From Bacillus testis (GTDB taxonomy: Bacteria > Bacillota > Bacilli > Bacillales > DSM-1321), in the NCBI RefSeq assembly GCF_001243895.1, contig NZ_LN851186.1:3348696-3412695 (forward strand): a stretch of 64,000 bases of DNA. The letters are read 5' to 3'. Position 1 is the stretch's first letter. The number at the start of each line of letters is the position of its first letter. The position numbers and the translations under genes are program-made. Positions 43,371 to 52,159 of this stretch are shown here, one piece after another. The notes under the pieces were generated by a model. The model was not told the DNA's origin. It saw only the letters and a program-made list of their open reading frames with translations, and ran no database searches.

Positions 43371-43510
43371 AACGTGAAACTTTGATTGCTAGGGTTTCTG
43401 CCAACCAGTCATTTGTTGAACTAACCCGCATTCTTTCTATCGCTTGATTTCCAACTTACACTTTTTCCATTTCACACATCTGGTGAAACAGAATTCTAAG
43501 CGTTGGTTAG
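43371..43510 (+). repeat. dispersed structured repeat, copy 9 (diverged)
   Basis: AACGTGAAACTTTGATTGCT, then TTGTTGAACTAACCC, CGCTTGATTTCCAACTT and the end TTCTAAGCGTTGGTTAG. CTAACC/GGTTAG replaces the usual outer stem. It ends about 25 bases before the ribosome site of the potassium-channel gene. Confidence 0.7.
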
Positions 43511-43546
43511 AAGAGGACAAAAAATCATTTAGATAAGGTGAGAGGG

Positions 43547-44326
43547 ATGAACCATCATTTTAGAGCCTTCTTTTCAAAAATTCCCCGTCTTGGCCGGCTT
43601 ATCATCATCGTCTTTTTATTGGTCAGTTTTTTTGGCATTGCGATCACTTTGATTGAGCCCTTTACTTTCCCAACACTTCTGGACGGCATATGGTGGGCGA
43701 TCATCACCACTTCCACTGTAGGATACGGTGACTTTGTGCCGAAAACGCCATCCGGCAAAATCATAGGAATGATGCTGATTCTAACTGGTGCAGGCTTTGT
43801 TACATCTTATTTCGCTGTATTAGCTAAATCGGCAGTTCAATCGGAGGAAAGTTTTTTGCGCGGTACACAAGCTTTTAATGGCGAAGGACATTACATCATT
43901 GTCGGCTGGAACGAACGGTCGAAAAATATAATCGCATCCTTGCGAAAAAAAAAGGATAAAACCCCGATTGTACTTATCGACCAATCCTTAAAAAAGCATC
44001 CCGATACTCAGTTCAGGTTCCATTTCCTCCATGGAAAAGCGACTGAGGATGAAGTTTTAAAACACGCCTGTATACAAAACGCAAAAAAAATATTGATAAC
44101 CGCTGATTTCAGGCAGCGTGAATTCCAGACTGATATGTTTTCCATTCTGACGTTGATTGCCTGCAAAGGATTGAATCCATCGATCTATGCATGCATAGAG
44201 ATTCTGACTGCAGAACAAGTCGAGAATGCCAAACGGGCAGGGGCAGATGAGATTATCCAAACAAATGTTTTTGCCGGTGAACGCATGGTGCAATTATTAA
44301 CAGGAGAAGAGCCCACGTGTCAATAA
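43547..44326 (+). CDS. yugO: YugO-like potassium channel
   Basis: About 259 residues: two membrane helices flanking a pore with selectivity filter TVGYGDF (near residue 60), then a cytosolic TrkA-N/RCK domain (GHYIIVGWNERSKNIIASL). It is a K+ channel of the YugO type, which in B. subtilis carries the electrical signal in biofilms. The frame opens with GTG 43538, but ATG 43547 follows AAGGTGAGAGGG. yugN comes next (convergent), as in B. subtilis. No mstX-like gene is seen upstream, where repeats lie instead. Confidence 0.88.
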   Translation: MNHHFRAFFSKIPRLGRLIIIVFLLVSFFGIAITLIEPFTFPTLLDGIWWAIITTSTVGYGDFVPKTPSGKIIGMMLILTGAGFVTSYFAVLAKSAVQSEESFLRGTQAFNGEGHYIIVGWNERSKNIIASLRKKKDKTPIVLIDQSLKKHPDTQFRFHFLHGKATEDEVLKHACIQNAKKILITADFRQREFQTDMFSILTLIACKGLNPSIYACIEILTAEQVENAKRAGADEIIQTNVFAGERMVQLLTGEEPTCQ

Positions 44327-44348
44327 AACCGCTACACGCAGGCTATTT

Positions 44349-44753
44349 TTACAGCAGGAGGCGCTCCAGTTCCTGCACCAAAGCTTTCCCCAAAATGACA
44401 TATTCATCTTGCACAGTAGCATCCTTTTCTATTGGCTCGGCAAATTGATTGAAAACTGCCGTCAGAGTGCTTGGTTTCGAATAACTCCCATCAATGCCGG
44501 GCTGGTATTGATGCGCAAGTATGAACGGAGTGCCAAGGCGGACAGAAGCGCCTTTTTCATCCAAGTCACATTGGTAAGCATAGATAGGAAGCCGAAGAAA
44601 CGTATAGCCGGGAAGATCCGCTATTTTATAATCAAAATACCCATGGTCATACTCCCAATTCCCGCCAAGGGTATATCCAAGCGCCCGCAAACAAGTTTCC
44701 AGAGAAGCCAAGGCAAATGTTTTACCAGTCAATCTTGTCGGAATTTCTATCAT
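44349..44753 (-). CDS. yugN: YugN-like protein
   Basis: A 134-residue soluble protein that matches the YugN-like family by N-terminus (LTGKTFALASLETCLRALGY), GNWEYDHGYFDYKI in the middle and conserved neighbours (yugO, pgi). The function of the family is unknown. Ribosome site GAGGAGTGA precedes the ATG. Confidence 0.85.
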   Translation of the reverse strand: MIEIPTRLTGKTFALASLETCLRALGYTLGGNWEYDHGYFDYKIADLPGYTFLRLPIYAYQCDLDEKGASVRLGTPFILAHQYQPGIDGSYSKPSTLTAVFNQFAEPIEKDATVQDEYVILGKALVQELERLLL

Positions 44754-44820
44754 TTTGATTCACTCCTCGGCTTTAGGTTTTCCCTGTCTCCGGCATATAA
44801 TCTTGTATTTCTTCCCAAAA

Positions 44821-44845
44821 TAAAAAAACCCGCCTATAGCGGGGG
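44821..44845 (-). terminator. terminator of the BclA-like gene
   Basis: CCCGC/GCGGG hairpin with loop TATAG region and seven T on the minus strand. Confidence 0.8.
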
Positions 44846-44855
44846 AGGCTTCACT

Positions 44856-45776
44856 TTACTCTCCTATATTTAAACCTGTTGGAGTGCCGGTAAATCCATT
44901 GTCCATATTCAAACCATCGTCTAATGACAAACTGTTCAAAGCCGGCAAGGAACGTGTCTTCAGAATTTCTTTCACTACTAGAGATGAGCCTCCATACGCA
45001 GCAGTAGATGTGTTTTCTGTTAAGGACACAGCACTGCAGCGAACAGTCACAACATCTCCTTTATTCAGAAAACGATGAATAGATTTAGTTAATGTGGAAA
45101 CTGTATTTCCTACAGTATCGCTGGAGATTGTTACGGTGCTAATTGGGTCAAGAATATCATTCACATAGATGCTGCATGAGATCAAATCTGGAGTACCTAC
45201 AGCTGGCAGGGCTGTAGTGAATAAGCTGACGGTCAAGGAGAATGAAAGATCATAGATACCTGATGAGATGACAGTAAGGGAATTGGATGCAGGGTTAGGG
45301 ATGGTGCCCAAGAAAGGGCCCACTTGTGGAAAATCAACGATCGTTCCCTGTGAGATTGAGTTAGGTAAGGCGGCTAGCGCTACTGCCGGAACAAGAGGAT
45401 TAGCTGCCGAGTTATAGAGCGATCCGAATGCCATATTGGCCTGCATTCTGCTTTCTCTGTCTCCGCCGGAAAATGAGCTGCTGTTTTCTGAATGATTGTT
45501 TGATCCGCTTGAACTGCTTTCAGAACGTTTTGATGAACTGCTTGGAGATTCACGGTGGGAGCTACTGTCATAGCTAGGACTGCTGTCATAGCTGCAGCTG
45601 CTGTCATAGCTAGAACTGCTGTCATAGTTAGAACTGCTATCGTAACTAGAACTGCAGCAATAACTAGAACTGCTGAAATAGCTAGAACTGCTGAAATAGC
45701 TGCAAGAATCTACACGATATTTCTTTTTTCGGCAACGACATGGGCTGAATTCGCAGTAACAATTTTTAAACGACAT
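44856..45776 (-). CDS. BclA-like spore surface protein with Ser-Tyr repeats
   Basis: A 306-residue protein. The start is Cys-rich (NCYCEFSPCRCRKKKYR). About nine hexapeptide repeats of the form S-Y-(F/C/D)-S-S-S follow (residues about 25-85), then a Ser/Asn-rich stalk. From about residue 115 lies a BclA C-terminal-like, TNF-fold trimerisation domain (SQGTIVDFPQVGPFLGTIPN, the ISSGIYDLSFSLTVSLFT stretch). The Ser-Tyr repeat takes the place of the collagen GXY stalk of BclA. It is likely a spore coat or exosporium filament protein. ATG 45776 follows AAAGGAGAAG; the longer frame to 45956 has no site. CATTATATA upstream could be a sigma-K -10. Confidence 0.75.
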   Translation of the reverse strand: MSFKNCYCEFSPCRCRKKKYRVDSCSYFSSSSYFSSSSYCCSSSYDSSSNYDSSSSYDSSCSYDSSPSYDSSSHRESPSSSSKRSESSSSGSNNHSENSSSFSGGDRESRMQANMAFGSLYNSAANPLVPAVALAALPNSISQGTIVDFPQVGPFLGTIPNPASNSLTVISSGIYDLSFSLTVSLFTTALPAVGTPDLISCSIYVNDILDPISTVTISSDTVGNTVSTLTKSIHRFLNKGDVVTVRCSAVSLTENTSTAAYGGSSLVVKEILKTRSLPALNSLSLDDGLNMDNGFTGTPTGLNIGE

Positions 45777-45909
45777 GTCATCTTCTCCTTTAGTTGGATT
45801 TATTATATATATAATGTCATTCCAAGAAAGTCGTTTGTACAAACACCTAGATACACAAAAATAGGCAAAGGCATTTAATAGCACTGAAGCCATATAGTAT
45901 GGATGAAAA

Positions 45910-45968
45910 AACAAAAAAAGCATGGCTGGCGCCACCTCTATAAAAAGGTTGGCCAATCAGCCATGCTT
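45910..45968 (-). terminator. terminator of pgi
   Basis: AAGCATGGCTG and CAGCCATGCTT enclose a second stem (GGCCAACC/GGTGGCGCC region), then seven T on the minus strand. Confidence 0.85.
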
Positions 45969-45996
45969 GCATTTTATGATTCGTATTTAAACACTT

Positions 45997-47346
45997 TTAT
46001 TTTAAGCGTTTTTCAAGCTCTGCTTTCTTCTCTTCAAAACCAGGTTTGCCAAGAAGGGCGAACATATTTACTTTATACGCTTCGACTCCTGGCTGGTCAA
46101 ATGGGTTGACGCCAAGTAGGTAGCCGCTTATAGCACATGCTTTTTCGAAGAAGTACACTAGGTAACCGAATGTATAGGCATCCATTGCCGGGATTGTAAC
46201 GACCAAGTTCGGTACTCCGCCGTCTGTATGAGCAAGAAGAGTTCCTTGGAATGCTTTGTTATTCACAAAGTCAACTGTTTGTCCTGCAAGATAGTTCAAT
46301 CCGTCTCCATCATTCTCTTCAAGTTCAATTGTCAATTCATGGCGAGCCTTGTCGACTTTAACGATTGTTTCGAACAAGTCACGGCGTCCTTCTTGCACAT
46401 ATTGACCTAAAGAGTGTAGATCTGTAGAGAAGTTTGCGGAAGAAGGATAGATGCCTTTTTGGTCTTTCCCTTCACTTTCACCGAATAATTGTTTCCACCA
46501 CTCAGAGAAATACTGAAGGCCTGGCTCATAGTTGATCAACATTTCGATTGTATACCCTTTGTTATACAATACGTTGCGGACAGTTGCATATTGATAAGCA
46601 ATATTCTTCTCAAGGTCTGGTGTGCTGAAGTCATTTTGCGCCGCTTTTGCTCCGTCCATGATCGCCTGGATGTCAGCTCCAGTTACAGCGATTGGCAATA
46701 ACCCTACAGCTGTCAGGACAGAAAAGCGTCCGCCGATGTCATCTGCAATGACGAAGGTTTCATAGCCTTCTTCATCAGCCACTGACTTAAGCGCTCCACG
46801 TGCTTTATCTGTAGTTGCATAAATGCGCGTACGGGCTTCTTCTTTTCCATATTTATCTTCCAATAGTTTGCGGAAAATACGGAAAGCAAGTGCCGGCTCC
46901 GTTGTAGTGCCTGATTTAGAAATAACATTGATTGAGAAGTCTTTGTCCTTAAGCAGATCCATCAAGTCTGTTATATAAGTGGAACTGATATTGTTTCCTA
47001 CGAAAACAACTTGTGGTGTCTTTCTTTGTTCTTTTGTCAACGCGTTGTAAAAGCTGTGCTGAAGCATTTCGATTGCGGCACGCGCACCCAGGTAAGAACC
47101 GCCGATCCCGATCACCAATAGGATATCAGAATCGCTTTGGATTTTCTTTGCGGCTTTTTGGATACGGGAGAATTCTTCTTTATCGTAAGAGGTAGGAAGG
47201 TCGATCCAACCTAGGAAGTCGTTCCCTGCCCCGGTTCCTTCATGCAATGCCTGATGAGCGGCAGCCACTGCGCTTTTCAAATATGTAATTTCATGCTCAC
47301 CAAAAAAAGTTAGCGCTGTTGAATAATCAAAACCAATATGTGTCAT
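45997..47346 (-). CDS. pgi: glucose-6-phosphate isomerase
   Basis: A 449-residue phosphoglucose isomerase of the Gram-positive type, interconverting glucose-6-phosphate and fructose-6-phosphate. Signatures are [31 protein letters not shown] and the active-site region [17 protein letters not shown]. The frame opens at 47367, but ATG 47346 (MTHIGFDYS) follows TTGGAGGCAAAGAT and matches the family start. It keeps its B. subtilis neighbours (yugN before, yugJ-like after). Confidence 0.95.
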   Translation of the reverse strand: MTHIGFDYSTALTFFGEHEITYLKSAVAAAHQALHEGTGAGNDFLGWIDLPTSYDKEEFSRIQKAAKKIQSDSDILLVIGIGGSYLGARAAIEMLQHSFYNALTKEQRKTPQVVFVGNNISSTYITDLMDLLKDKDFSINVISKSGTTTEPALAFRIFRKLLEDKYGKEEARTRIYATTDKARGALKSVADEEGYETFVIADDIGGRFSVLTAVGLLPIAVTGADIQAIMDGAKAAQNDFSTPDLEKNIAYQYATVRNVLYNKGYTIEMLINYEPGLQYFSEWWKQLFGESEGKDQKGIYPSSANFSTDLHSLGQYVQEGRRDLFETIVKVDKARHELTIELEENDGDGLNYLAGQTVDFVNNKAFQGTLLAHTDGGVPNLVVTIPAMDAYTFGYLVYFFEKACAISGYLLGVNPFDQPGVEAYKVNMFALLGKPGFEEKKAELEKRLK

Positions 47347-47511
47347 ATCTTTGCCTCCAATTTTCAATTTACATCTTCCACTTTAACGAAACCGCTTTAG
47401 ATAATCAAGACAACCTGGCATAATTCCAGTCTCTTACTATTGTTTCGTAACATAATTGTCGTTATACGCAATCACTAGAAAATAGAATAATGCTTTTTTT
47501 CGTATCCAGGC

Positions 47512-47546
47512 ATAAAAAAAACAACCTTCCCAGGTCGTTTTTTTCA
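47512..47546 (-). terminator. terminator of the yugJ-like gene
   Basis: AACGACCT pairs with AGGTTGTT and a T run follows, after the repeat, so the repeat lies within the 3' UTR. Confidence 0.75.
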
Positions 47547-47549
47547 TTC

Positions 47550-47677
47550 TAACTGGCGTGAAGACTCCCCACATGGGAAATAAAGCGGGAGAGAAAACGG
47601 CAGCAAGAACTAAAATTGGTTCAACTACTGATCGGTGGGGAAAGAATAAAAACCCCACCAATCAAATTTCCACTTTA
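47550..47677 (-). repeat. dispersed structured repeat, copy 10
   Basis: Minus-oriented, starting on the dehydrogenase TAA (TAAAGTGGAAATTTGATTGG). Hairpin I is GATTGGTGGGG/CCCCACCGATC with T-G pairs. TTGAACCAATTTTAGTTCTT follows, and it ends TCTTCACGCCAGTTA. Confidence 0.85.
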
Positions 47678-48838
47678 TAAAGATGCTTTTAGGATAGCTG
47701 TGACGTCTTCGCTGTTCAACTTTTTGAAATTGCCGAACTCGCCTTTCGCCATTGCTTTTTCTGTTATTAAAGGAATGGAATCTTCGCCTATGTTGTAATC
47801 TGCCAAACGTGACGGCGCTCCAAGGCTCTTCCAGAATTCCCGCAGCTTTTCAATTCCTTCACGGGCAATTTCCTCATTGCTTTTGCCTGCTGGATCGACT
47901 CCCCATACACGCACAGCCAATTGTACAAAACGCTCGATCCGTTCATGCATTGTATGCTCCATCCAATTAGGGAACAGGATCGCCAAGCCACCTGCATGAG
48001 GGATGTCATGGACGGCCGATACGGCATGCTCAATATTGTGTGTGGCCCAATCGGATGCGACACCCATTGATAAATAACCATTCAAGGCAATAGTGCCTGA
48101 ATAAAGGATGGTTTCCCGCAGTTCATAATTATTCAAGTCTTCAATTAACTTAGGAGCTGTTTCAATGACCGTCTGCAATACTCCTTCACACATGCGGTCC
48201 TGCAATGGCGAATTCTCTGTTTGATGGAAATATTGTTCATATACATGCGACATCATGTCGACCATGCCATAAATAGTCTGGTTCAATGGAACCGAAAATG
48301 TATTCTGCGGATCAAGAATTGAAAAAGCCGGATATGTTAAAGGGCTTCCCCAAGAGTATTTTTCTTTTGTTTCCAGGTTTGTGATGACAGAACCTGAATT
48401 CATTTCAGAGCCGGTCGCTGCAATTGTCAACACTGTCCCGAAAGGAAGGGCTTCCTTCACCTGTACTTTTTTCAGGACGATATCCCAGGCATCGCCTTCA
48501 TATTTAGCGCCTGCCACAATTGCTTTTGTACAATCAATAACACTACCGCCGCCGATTGCCAAGACAAACTCTATGCCTTCTTTTTTACAGATATCAACGC
48601 CTTTGCGGACAGAAGAGATTCTTGGGTTCGGTTCGACTCCGGATAGCTCAAATATTTCGGCGTTCAGTTCTTTCAGTATGCCAGTCACTTGGTCATAAAG
48701 GCCGTTTTTCTTGATGCTTCCCCCACCATATACAATTAATATTTTTGTTCCATAATTAGGAACTTCATTTTTCAATTGTTGGACTGAGTCCTTGCCAAAT
48801 ATTAATTTGACGGGATTTCTATATGTAAAAGAATTCAT
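47675..48838 (-). CDS. yugJ: iron-dependent (butanol-type) alcohol dehydrogenase
   Basis: A 387-residue group III alcohol dehydrogenase: Rossmann-like [13 protein letters not shown] (residues about 95-107), the metal-binding His residues in [20 protein letters not shown], and NDIEHAV-type spacing as in E. coli YqhD and B. subtilis YugJ/YugK. It reduces aldehydes or oxidises alcohols with NAD(P). B. subtilis has two adjacent genes (yugJ, yugK); only one is here. Ribosome site GGAGGCGATG. Stop codon is inside a dispersed repeat. Confidence 0.9.
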   Translation of the reverse strand: MNSFTYRNPVKLIFGKDSVQQLKNEVPNYGTKILIVYGGGSIKKNGLYDQVTGILKELNAEIFELSGVEPNPRISSVRKGVDICKKEGIEFVLAIGGGSVIDCTKAIVAGAKYEGDAWDIVLKKVQVKEALPFGTVLTIAATGSEMNSGSVITNLETKEKYSWGSPLTYPAFSILDPQNTFSVPLNQTIYGMVDMMSHVYEQYFHQTENSPLQDRMCEGVLQTVIETAPKLIEDLNNYELRETILYSGTIALNGYLSMGVASDWATHNIEHAVSAVHDIPHAGGLAILFPNWMEHTMHERIERFVQLAVRVWGVDPAGKSNEEIAREGIEKLREFWKSLGAPSRLADYNIGEDSIPLITEKAMAKGEFGNFKKLNSEDVTAILKASL

Positions 48839-48973
48839 TGTTCATCGCCTCCATTTTCATTTCAACATATATCTCCTATGATGGCAAATAATACGGCGCC
48901 CGCTGCGTGTATACTTTTGGTTTTTCTACTCAAGCTATAAAGGTGAAATATCTTTTCTTAAGGAGGTAACCCC

Positions 48974-49207
48974 ATGAGCGGAATTCAACGCACTGCACTT
49001 GTTCTCACTATTATCGGCGCCATCAATTGGGGACTTATTGGCTTCTTCCAGTTTGACCTTGTAGCTGCCATTTTCGGAGGTCAAGGAAGCGCCTTTTCCC
49101 GGATTATCTATGGCATAGTCGGTATTGCCGGCTTAGTGAATCTCGGGCTTCTTTTCAAGCCAAACGAACAATTGGAATCCAATCCGGAAACAAAACCTGT
49201 CCGTTAA
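48974..49207 (+). CDS. yuzA: DUF378 small membrane protein (YuzA)
   Basis: A 77-residue protein with two membrane helices and the DUF378 signature ALVLTIIGAINWGLIGFFQF and IIYGIVGIAGL. It has the same location as yuzA in B. subtilis. Function unknown. Ribosome site AAGGAGGTAACC. Confidence 0.9.
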   Translation: MSGIQRTALVLTIIGAINWGLIGFFQFDLVAAIFGGQGSAFSRIIYGIVGIAGLVNLGLLFKPNEQLESNPETKPVR

Positions 49208-49224
49208 GAGCTAAAAATTTTCCC

Positions 49225-49262
49225 ATCAAAAAACCGCCCATCACCCTGGGCGGTTTTTTTCC
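49225..49262 (+). terminator. terminator of yuzA
   Basis: AACCGCCCA pairs with TGGGCGGTT, then a T run. Confidence 0.9.
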
Positions 49263-49279
49263 TTTTGCTATTTCAACAG

Positions 49280-49347
49280 GCTATAATCGGGCGTTTATCC
49301 ATTTGGCAGGTCAAAGTGCCAGCAAGAAGACGATTCGTTTCACTTTA
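49280..49347 (-). repeat. dispersed structured repeat, copy 11 (degraded)
   Basis: Minus-oriented TAAAGTGAAACGAATCG beginning three bases past the glutamate dehydrogenase stop; then CTTGCTGGCACTTTGACC. Hairpin I is gone. Confidence 0.6.
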
Positions 49348-49350
49348 TTA

Positions 49351-50637
49351 TTATACCCATCCTCTGAACTTGGAAGCTTCAGCCATTCTGCGGGCGCCGA
49401 TCATATAAGCCGCCAATCGCATATCGATGCTTCTTGCCTGTGATAATTGATGTACATTATTGAACGCCTGAACGAGAACCTTTTCCAGCTTTTCGTTTAC
49501 TTCTTCTTCGGTCCAGTAATAACCTTGGTTGTTTTGGACCCATTCAAAATAGGATACCGTTACACCGCCGGCACTGGCCAAGACGTCCGGCACCAGTAAA
49601 ATGCCGCGGTCCGTCAGGATTTTTGTCGCTTCCAGCGTAGTCGGTCCGTTTGCCGCTTCCACCACAATTGGCGCTTTGATTGCGTGTGCATTATGGGCTG
49701 TAATCTGATTGGAAATAGCTGCCGGCACTAAAATATCGCATTCCATTTCCAATAATTCTTCATTTGTTATCGTGTTTTCAAATAAAGTCGTGACTGTCCC
49801 AAAGCTGTCCCGGCGGTCTAATAAATAATCTATATCCAAGCCTTTGCGGTCATAAAGCGCTCCATATGCATCGGAAATGCCGACTACCTTAGCACCCGCC
49901 TCGTGCATGAACTTAGCCAGAAAGCTGCCGGCATTGCCGAATCCCTGAACAATGACGCGCGCTCCTTTAAGCTCTAATCCTTTTTGCTTCGCCGCTTCTC
50001 TGATACAAATGGTCACTCCCTGTGCAGTTGCTTTTTCACGCCCCTGTGAACCGCCGAGCACAAGCGGTTTACCTGTAATGAAACCAGGTGAATCATACTC
50101 TCTAAGATGACTGTATTCATCCATCATCCAAGCCATGATTTGTGAGTTCGTATATACATCCGGAGCCGGGATATCTTTGGTAGGTCCAACAATTTGAGAG
50201 ATGGCTCGAACATACGCACGGCTCAGTCTTTCAAGCTCACCCATAGACATAGTGCGGGGATCGCATATGATTCCGCCTTTTCCGCCGCCATAGGGCAGAT
50301 TCACAATGCCGCACTTCAAGCTCATCCACATGGACAGCGCCTTCACTTCCTCTTCATCCACTTCTGGATGGAATCGCACGCCACCCTTTGTAGGGCCTAC
50401 AGCATCATTATGCTGGGCACGATAGCCAGTGAAGACCTTAATGCTGCCATCATCCATGCGCACAGGCATCCGCACTGTCAGCATGCGCAGCGGCTCCTTC
50501 AGCAATTCATACATTTCATCCGAAAAGCCCAGTTTGCTTAACGCTTCATGAATGACGATTTGTGTAGAGGTCAAAAGATTCGTTGCTTCTTCCTGGTTCG
50601 CTTTTTGTTGGTTTCGTTTTACCGCAGTTGCTCCCAT
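49351..50637 (-). CDS. gudB: NAD-dependent glutamate dehydrogenase
   Basis: A 428-residue Glu/Leu/Phe/Val dehydrogenase. The substrate Lys is in LPYGGGKGGI, PTKDIPAPDVYTNSQIMAWM is the family signature, and VIVQGFGNAGSFLAK is the nucleotide site. Length and sequence fit GudB/RocG, which deaminate glutamate to 2-oxoglutarate. No duplication like the B. subtilis gudB-cryptic insertion is visible. Ribosome site AGGAGAAGAG. A CcpA-like site lies about 400 bases upstream. Confidence 0.92.
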   Translation of the reverse strand: MGATAVKRNQQKANQEEATNLLTSTQIVIHEALSKLGFSDEMYELLKEPLRMLTVRMPVRMDDGSIKVFTGYRAQHNDAVGPTKGGVRFHPEVDEEEVKALSMWMSLKCGIVNLPYGGGKGGIICDPRTMSMGELERLSRAYVRAISQIVGPTKDIPAPDVYTNSQIMAWMMDEYSHLREYDSPGFITGKPLVLGGSQGREKATAQGVTICIREAAKQKGLELKGARVIVQGFGNAGSFLAKFMHEAGAKVVGISDAYGALYDRKGLDIDYLLDRRDSFGTVTTLFENTITNEELLEMECDILVPAAISNQITAHNAHAIKAPIVVEAANGPTTLEATKILTDRGILLVPDVLASAGGVTVSYFEWVQNNQGYYWTEEEVNEKLEKVLVQAFNNVHQLSQARSIDMRLAAYMIGARRMAEASKFRGWV

Positions 50638-50709
50638 TTGTTAACTCTTCTCCTTTGTTTCGCTAGTACTTTTTTTGATATGCAACAGCCCAATCAAATT
50701 CCTCTTTTG

Positions 50710-50901
50710 TCAGGGGCTGTGCAAGGCGTATAGACATTTCTTGGCCAAATTGATGCCCCGCACTTCTTTAATCGGCAGATTTCTAATTTTGTTCAGCTCG
50801 TTTATCAGATAACTGAAAGAATCACGCATTGAACCTTCCACAACGGGCATCTTATGCTTCCGAACTGATACTCGGCAGAGAATGAGACAGTTGCCAGTCA
50901 T
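50710..50901 (-). CDS. possible small protein upstream of glutamate dehydrogenase
   Basis: A 63-codon frame with protein-like composition (SFSYLINELNKIRNLPIKEV, then GINLAKKCLYALHSP) but a poor ribosome site and no family that I recognise. It would lie 70 bases before the dehydrogenase start, on the same strand. Apart from this and a CcpA-like site, the 50640-51185 stretch shows nothing. Confidence 0.3.
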   Translation of the reverse strand: MTGNCLILCRVSVRKHKMPVVEGSMRDSFSYLINELNKIRNLPIKEVRGINLAKKCLYALHSP

Positions 50902-51028
50902 TTTTCGCCAATGATTTTCTCCCGCTTTCGCCTTCTTTCATTCTGAGTTGTCATCACCTTACCGGCAATGATCATCTTGTTCATGCTTTAGCATTACCAT
51001 TAAGAAACATGTATCGACCGCACCATTA

Positions 51029-51042
51029 GTAAAGCGCTTTCA
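51029..51042. promoter_or_regulatory. CcpA cre-like site
   Basis: GTAAAGCGCTTTCA matches TGWAANCGNTNWCA at 12 of 14 positions and is centred on a palindrome. Glutamate dehydrogenase rocG is CcpA-regulated in B. subtilis; here the distance to the gene is about 390 bases. Confidence 0.35.
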
Positions 51043-51188
51043 AAAATATTTCTTAAAAATTTGTAAATCATACCATTAAGATAACATACAATTCAAAAAA
51101 GAAAAGGAAAATGCCTTATTTTCTTTCTGTTTTTTTCGAAGCATAGCGGTGGTTCTACTGTTTGTTACAATGTTAGCTAATGGCATAA

Positions 51189-51222
51189 AAAGGCCGGCGA
51201 AATGATTCGCCGGCCTTTTTAG
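51189..51222 (-). terminator. terminator of yugI
   Basis: AAGGCCGGCGAA pairs with TTCGCCGGCCTT, then T run. Confidence 0.9.
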
Positions 51223-51227
51223 CAAGA

Positions 51228-51626
51228 TTATTTTTTGATAAGATCTTGACGATCTGATTGCTCGATCCATTCTTGAAGCTTATCTTTAAGTGTGTTGAAT
51301 CCTTCTTCAGGAGCGGAAGTAGAAACAACAGCGGCTTGACGCTTTTTAGCTGGTGCTTTAGTACGTTCTTGTTGTGCTGGCGCTTCTTGAGTAGCACGGA
51401 TTGATAAGCTGATTTTGCCTGCTTTTTCATCAACTGAAAGAACTTTTACTTGTACTTCATCGCCAATTTTAAGATAGTCGTTTACATCTTTAACATAACC
51501 GTGTGTTACTTCTGAAATGTGGACTAATCCTTGTGTATTCTCATCAAGTGCAACGAACGCACCATAAGGCTGAATTCCTTTAACTGTACCTGTTAAAACT
51601 GAACCTACTTCATACTTTGTAGACAT
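51228..51626 (-). CDS. yugI: S1-domain general stress protein 13
   Basis: A 132-residue protein with one S1 RNA-binding domain (residues 4-72: VGSVLTGTVKGIQPYGAFVA, then GLVHISEVTHGYVKDV) and a basic, Ala/Lys-rich tail. It matches GSP13/YugI, which binds ribosomes or RNA. The frame opens at 51650, but ATG 51626 follows AGGAGTGTTTAT. An extended -10 sigma-A promoter is directly upstream. Confidence 0.92.
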   Translation of the reverse strand: MSTKYEVGSVLTGTVKGIQPYGAFVALDENTQGLVHISEVTHGYVKDVNDYLKIGDEVQVKVLSVDEKAGKISLSIRATQEAPAQQERTKAPAKKRQAAVVSTSAPEEGFNTLKDKLQEWIEQSDRQDLIKK

Positions 51627-51679
51627 ATAAACACTCCTATATTGCTTCATTATTTTTAGTCATTTTTACACAATTATAT

Positions 51680-51708
51680 ATTATAGCATAGGAACTGTCT
51701 TTTTACAA
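51680..51708 (-). promoter_or_regulatory. sigma-A promoter of yugI
   Basis: TTGTAA, 17-base spacer with TGC before TATAAT (extended -10). Confidence 0.75.
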
Positions 51709-51893
51709 AAAGCTCCCTTGCCAAATTCTTTTCTTTAGATGTTTCCTAAACATGCAATTTATAAACACGCACACGGAATGTTCACTTTTCTTTCTCCATT
51801 GGCATTTTTTCACTGGTATACTTTAATTATCGAAATAATGGAACAAACAAAAAGATTTGATAGACAGGTTTCCAAAAAAAAGGGGGTGGGATA

Positions 51894-52109
51894 ATGTCTG
51901 AGATTGGCCGTAAAATTTATAAATACCGCGAAGAAAAAGCAATCAGCGTACAGGAATTAGCATTAAAAGTACGGTGCGGCACCAAGACCATTGAAGAATA
52001 TGAAAAGGGAACCCTAATCCCTAATGTGCAGACACTGATGAAATTATCCACGGCTTTGGATGTGCCGGCAACCGAACTGGCAGACGCACAATACCACAAA
52101 ACCATTTAG
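51894..52109 (+). CDS. small XRE-type HTH protein
   Basis: A 71-residue protein consisting of a Cro/CI-type HTH (IGRKIYKYREEKAISVQELA, KVRCGTKTIEEYEKGTLIPN as turn and recognition helix). It has no sensor domain. Ribosome site AAAGGGGGTGGG lies just before the ATG. Targets unknown; it stands alone between yugI and naiP, with its own terminator. Confidence 0.8.
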   Translation: MSEIGRKIYKYREEKAISVQELALKVRCGTKTIEEYEKGTLIPNVQTLMKLSTALDVPATELADAQYHKTI

Positions 52110-52111
52110 GC

Positions 52112-52158
52112 AAAAAAAGCCGCCAGCAAACGATTGCCCGATGCTGGCGGCTTTTAAC
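52112..52158. terminator. terminator between the XRE gene and naiP
   Basis: AAAAGCCGCCAGCA pairs with TGCTGGCGGCTTTT; serves both convergent genes. Confidence 0.88.
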
Positions 52159-52159
52159 G

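Noticed and set aside
45540..45710. Regular 18-base repeats that could suggest a CRISPR array
   Set aside because: No spacers; they are codons of a Ser-Tyr hexapeptide repeat in an open frame.
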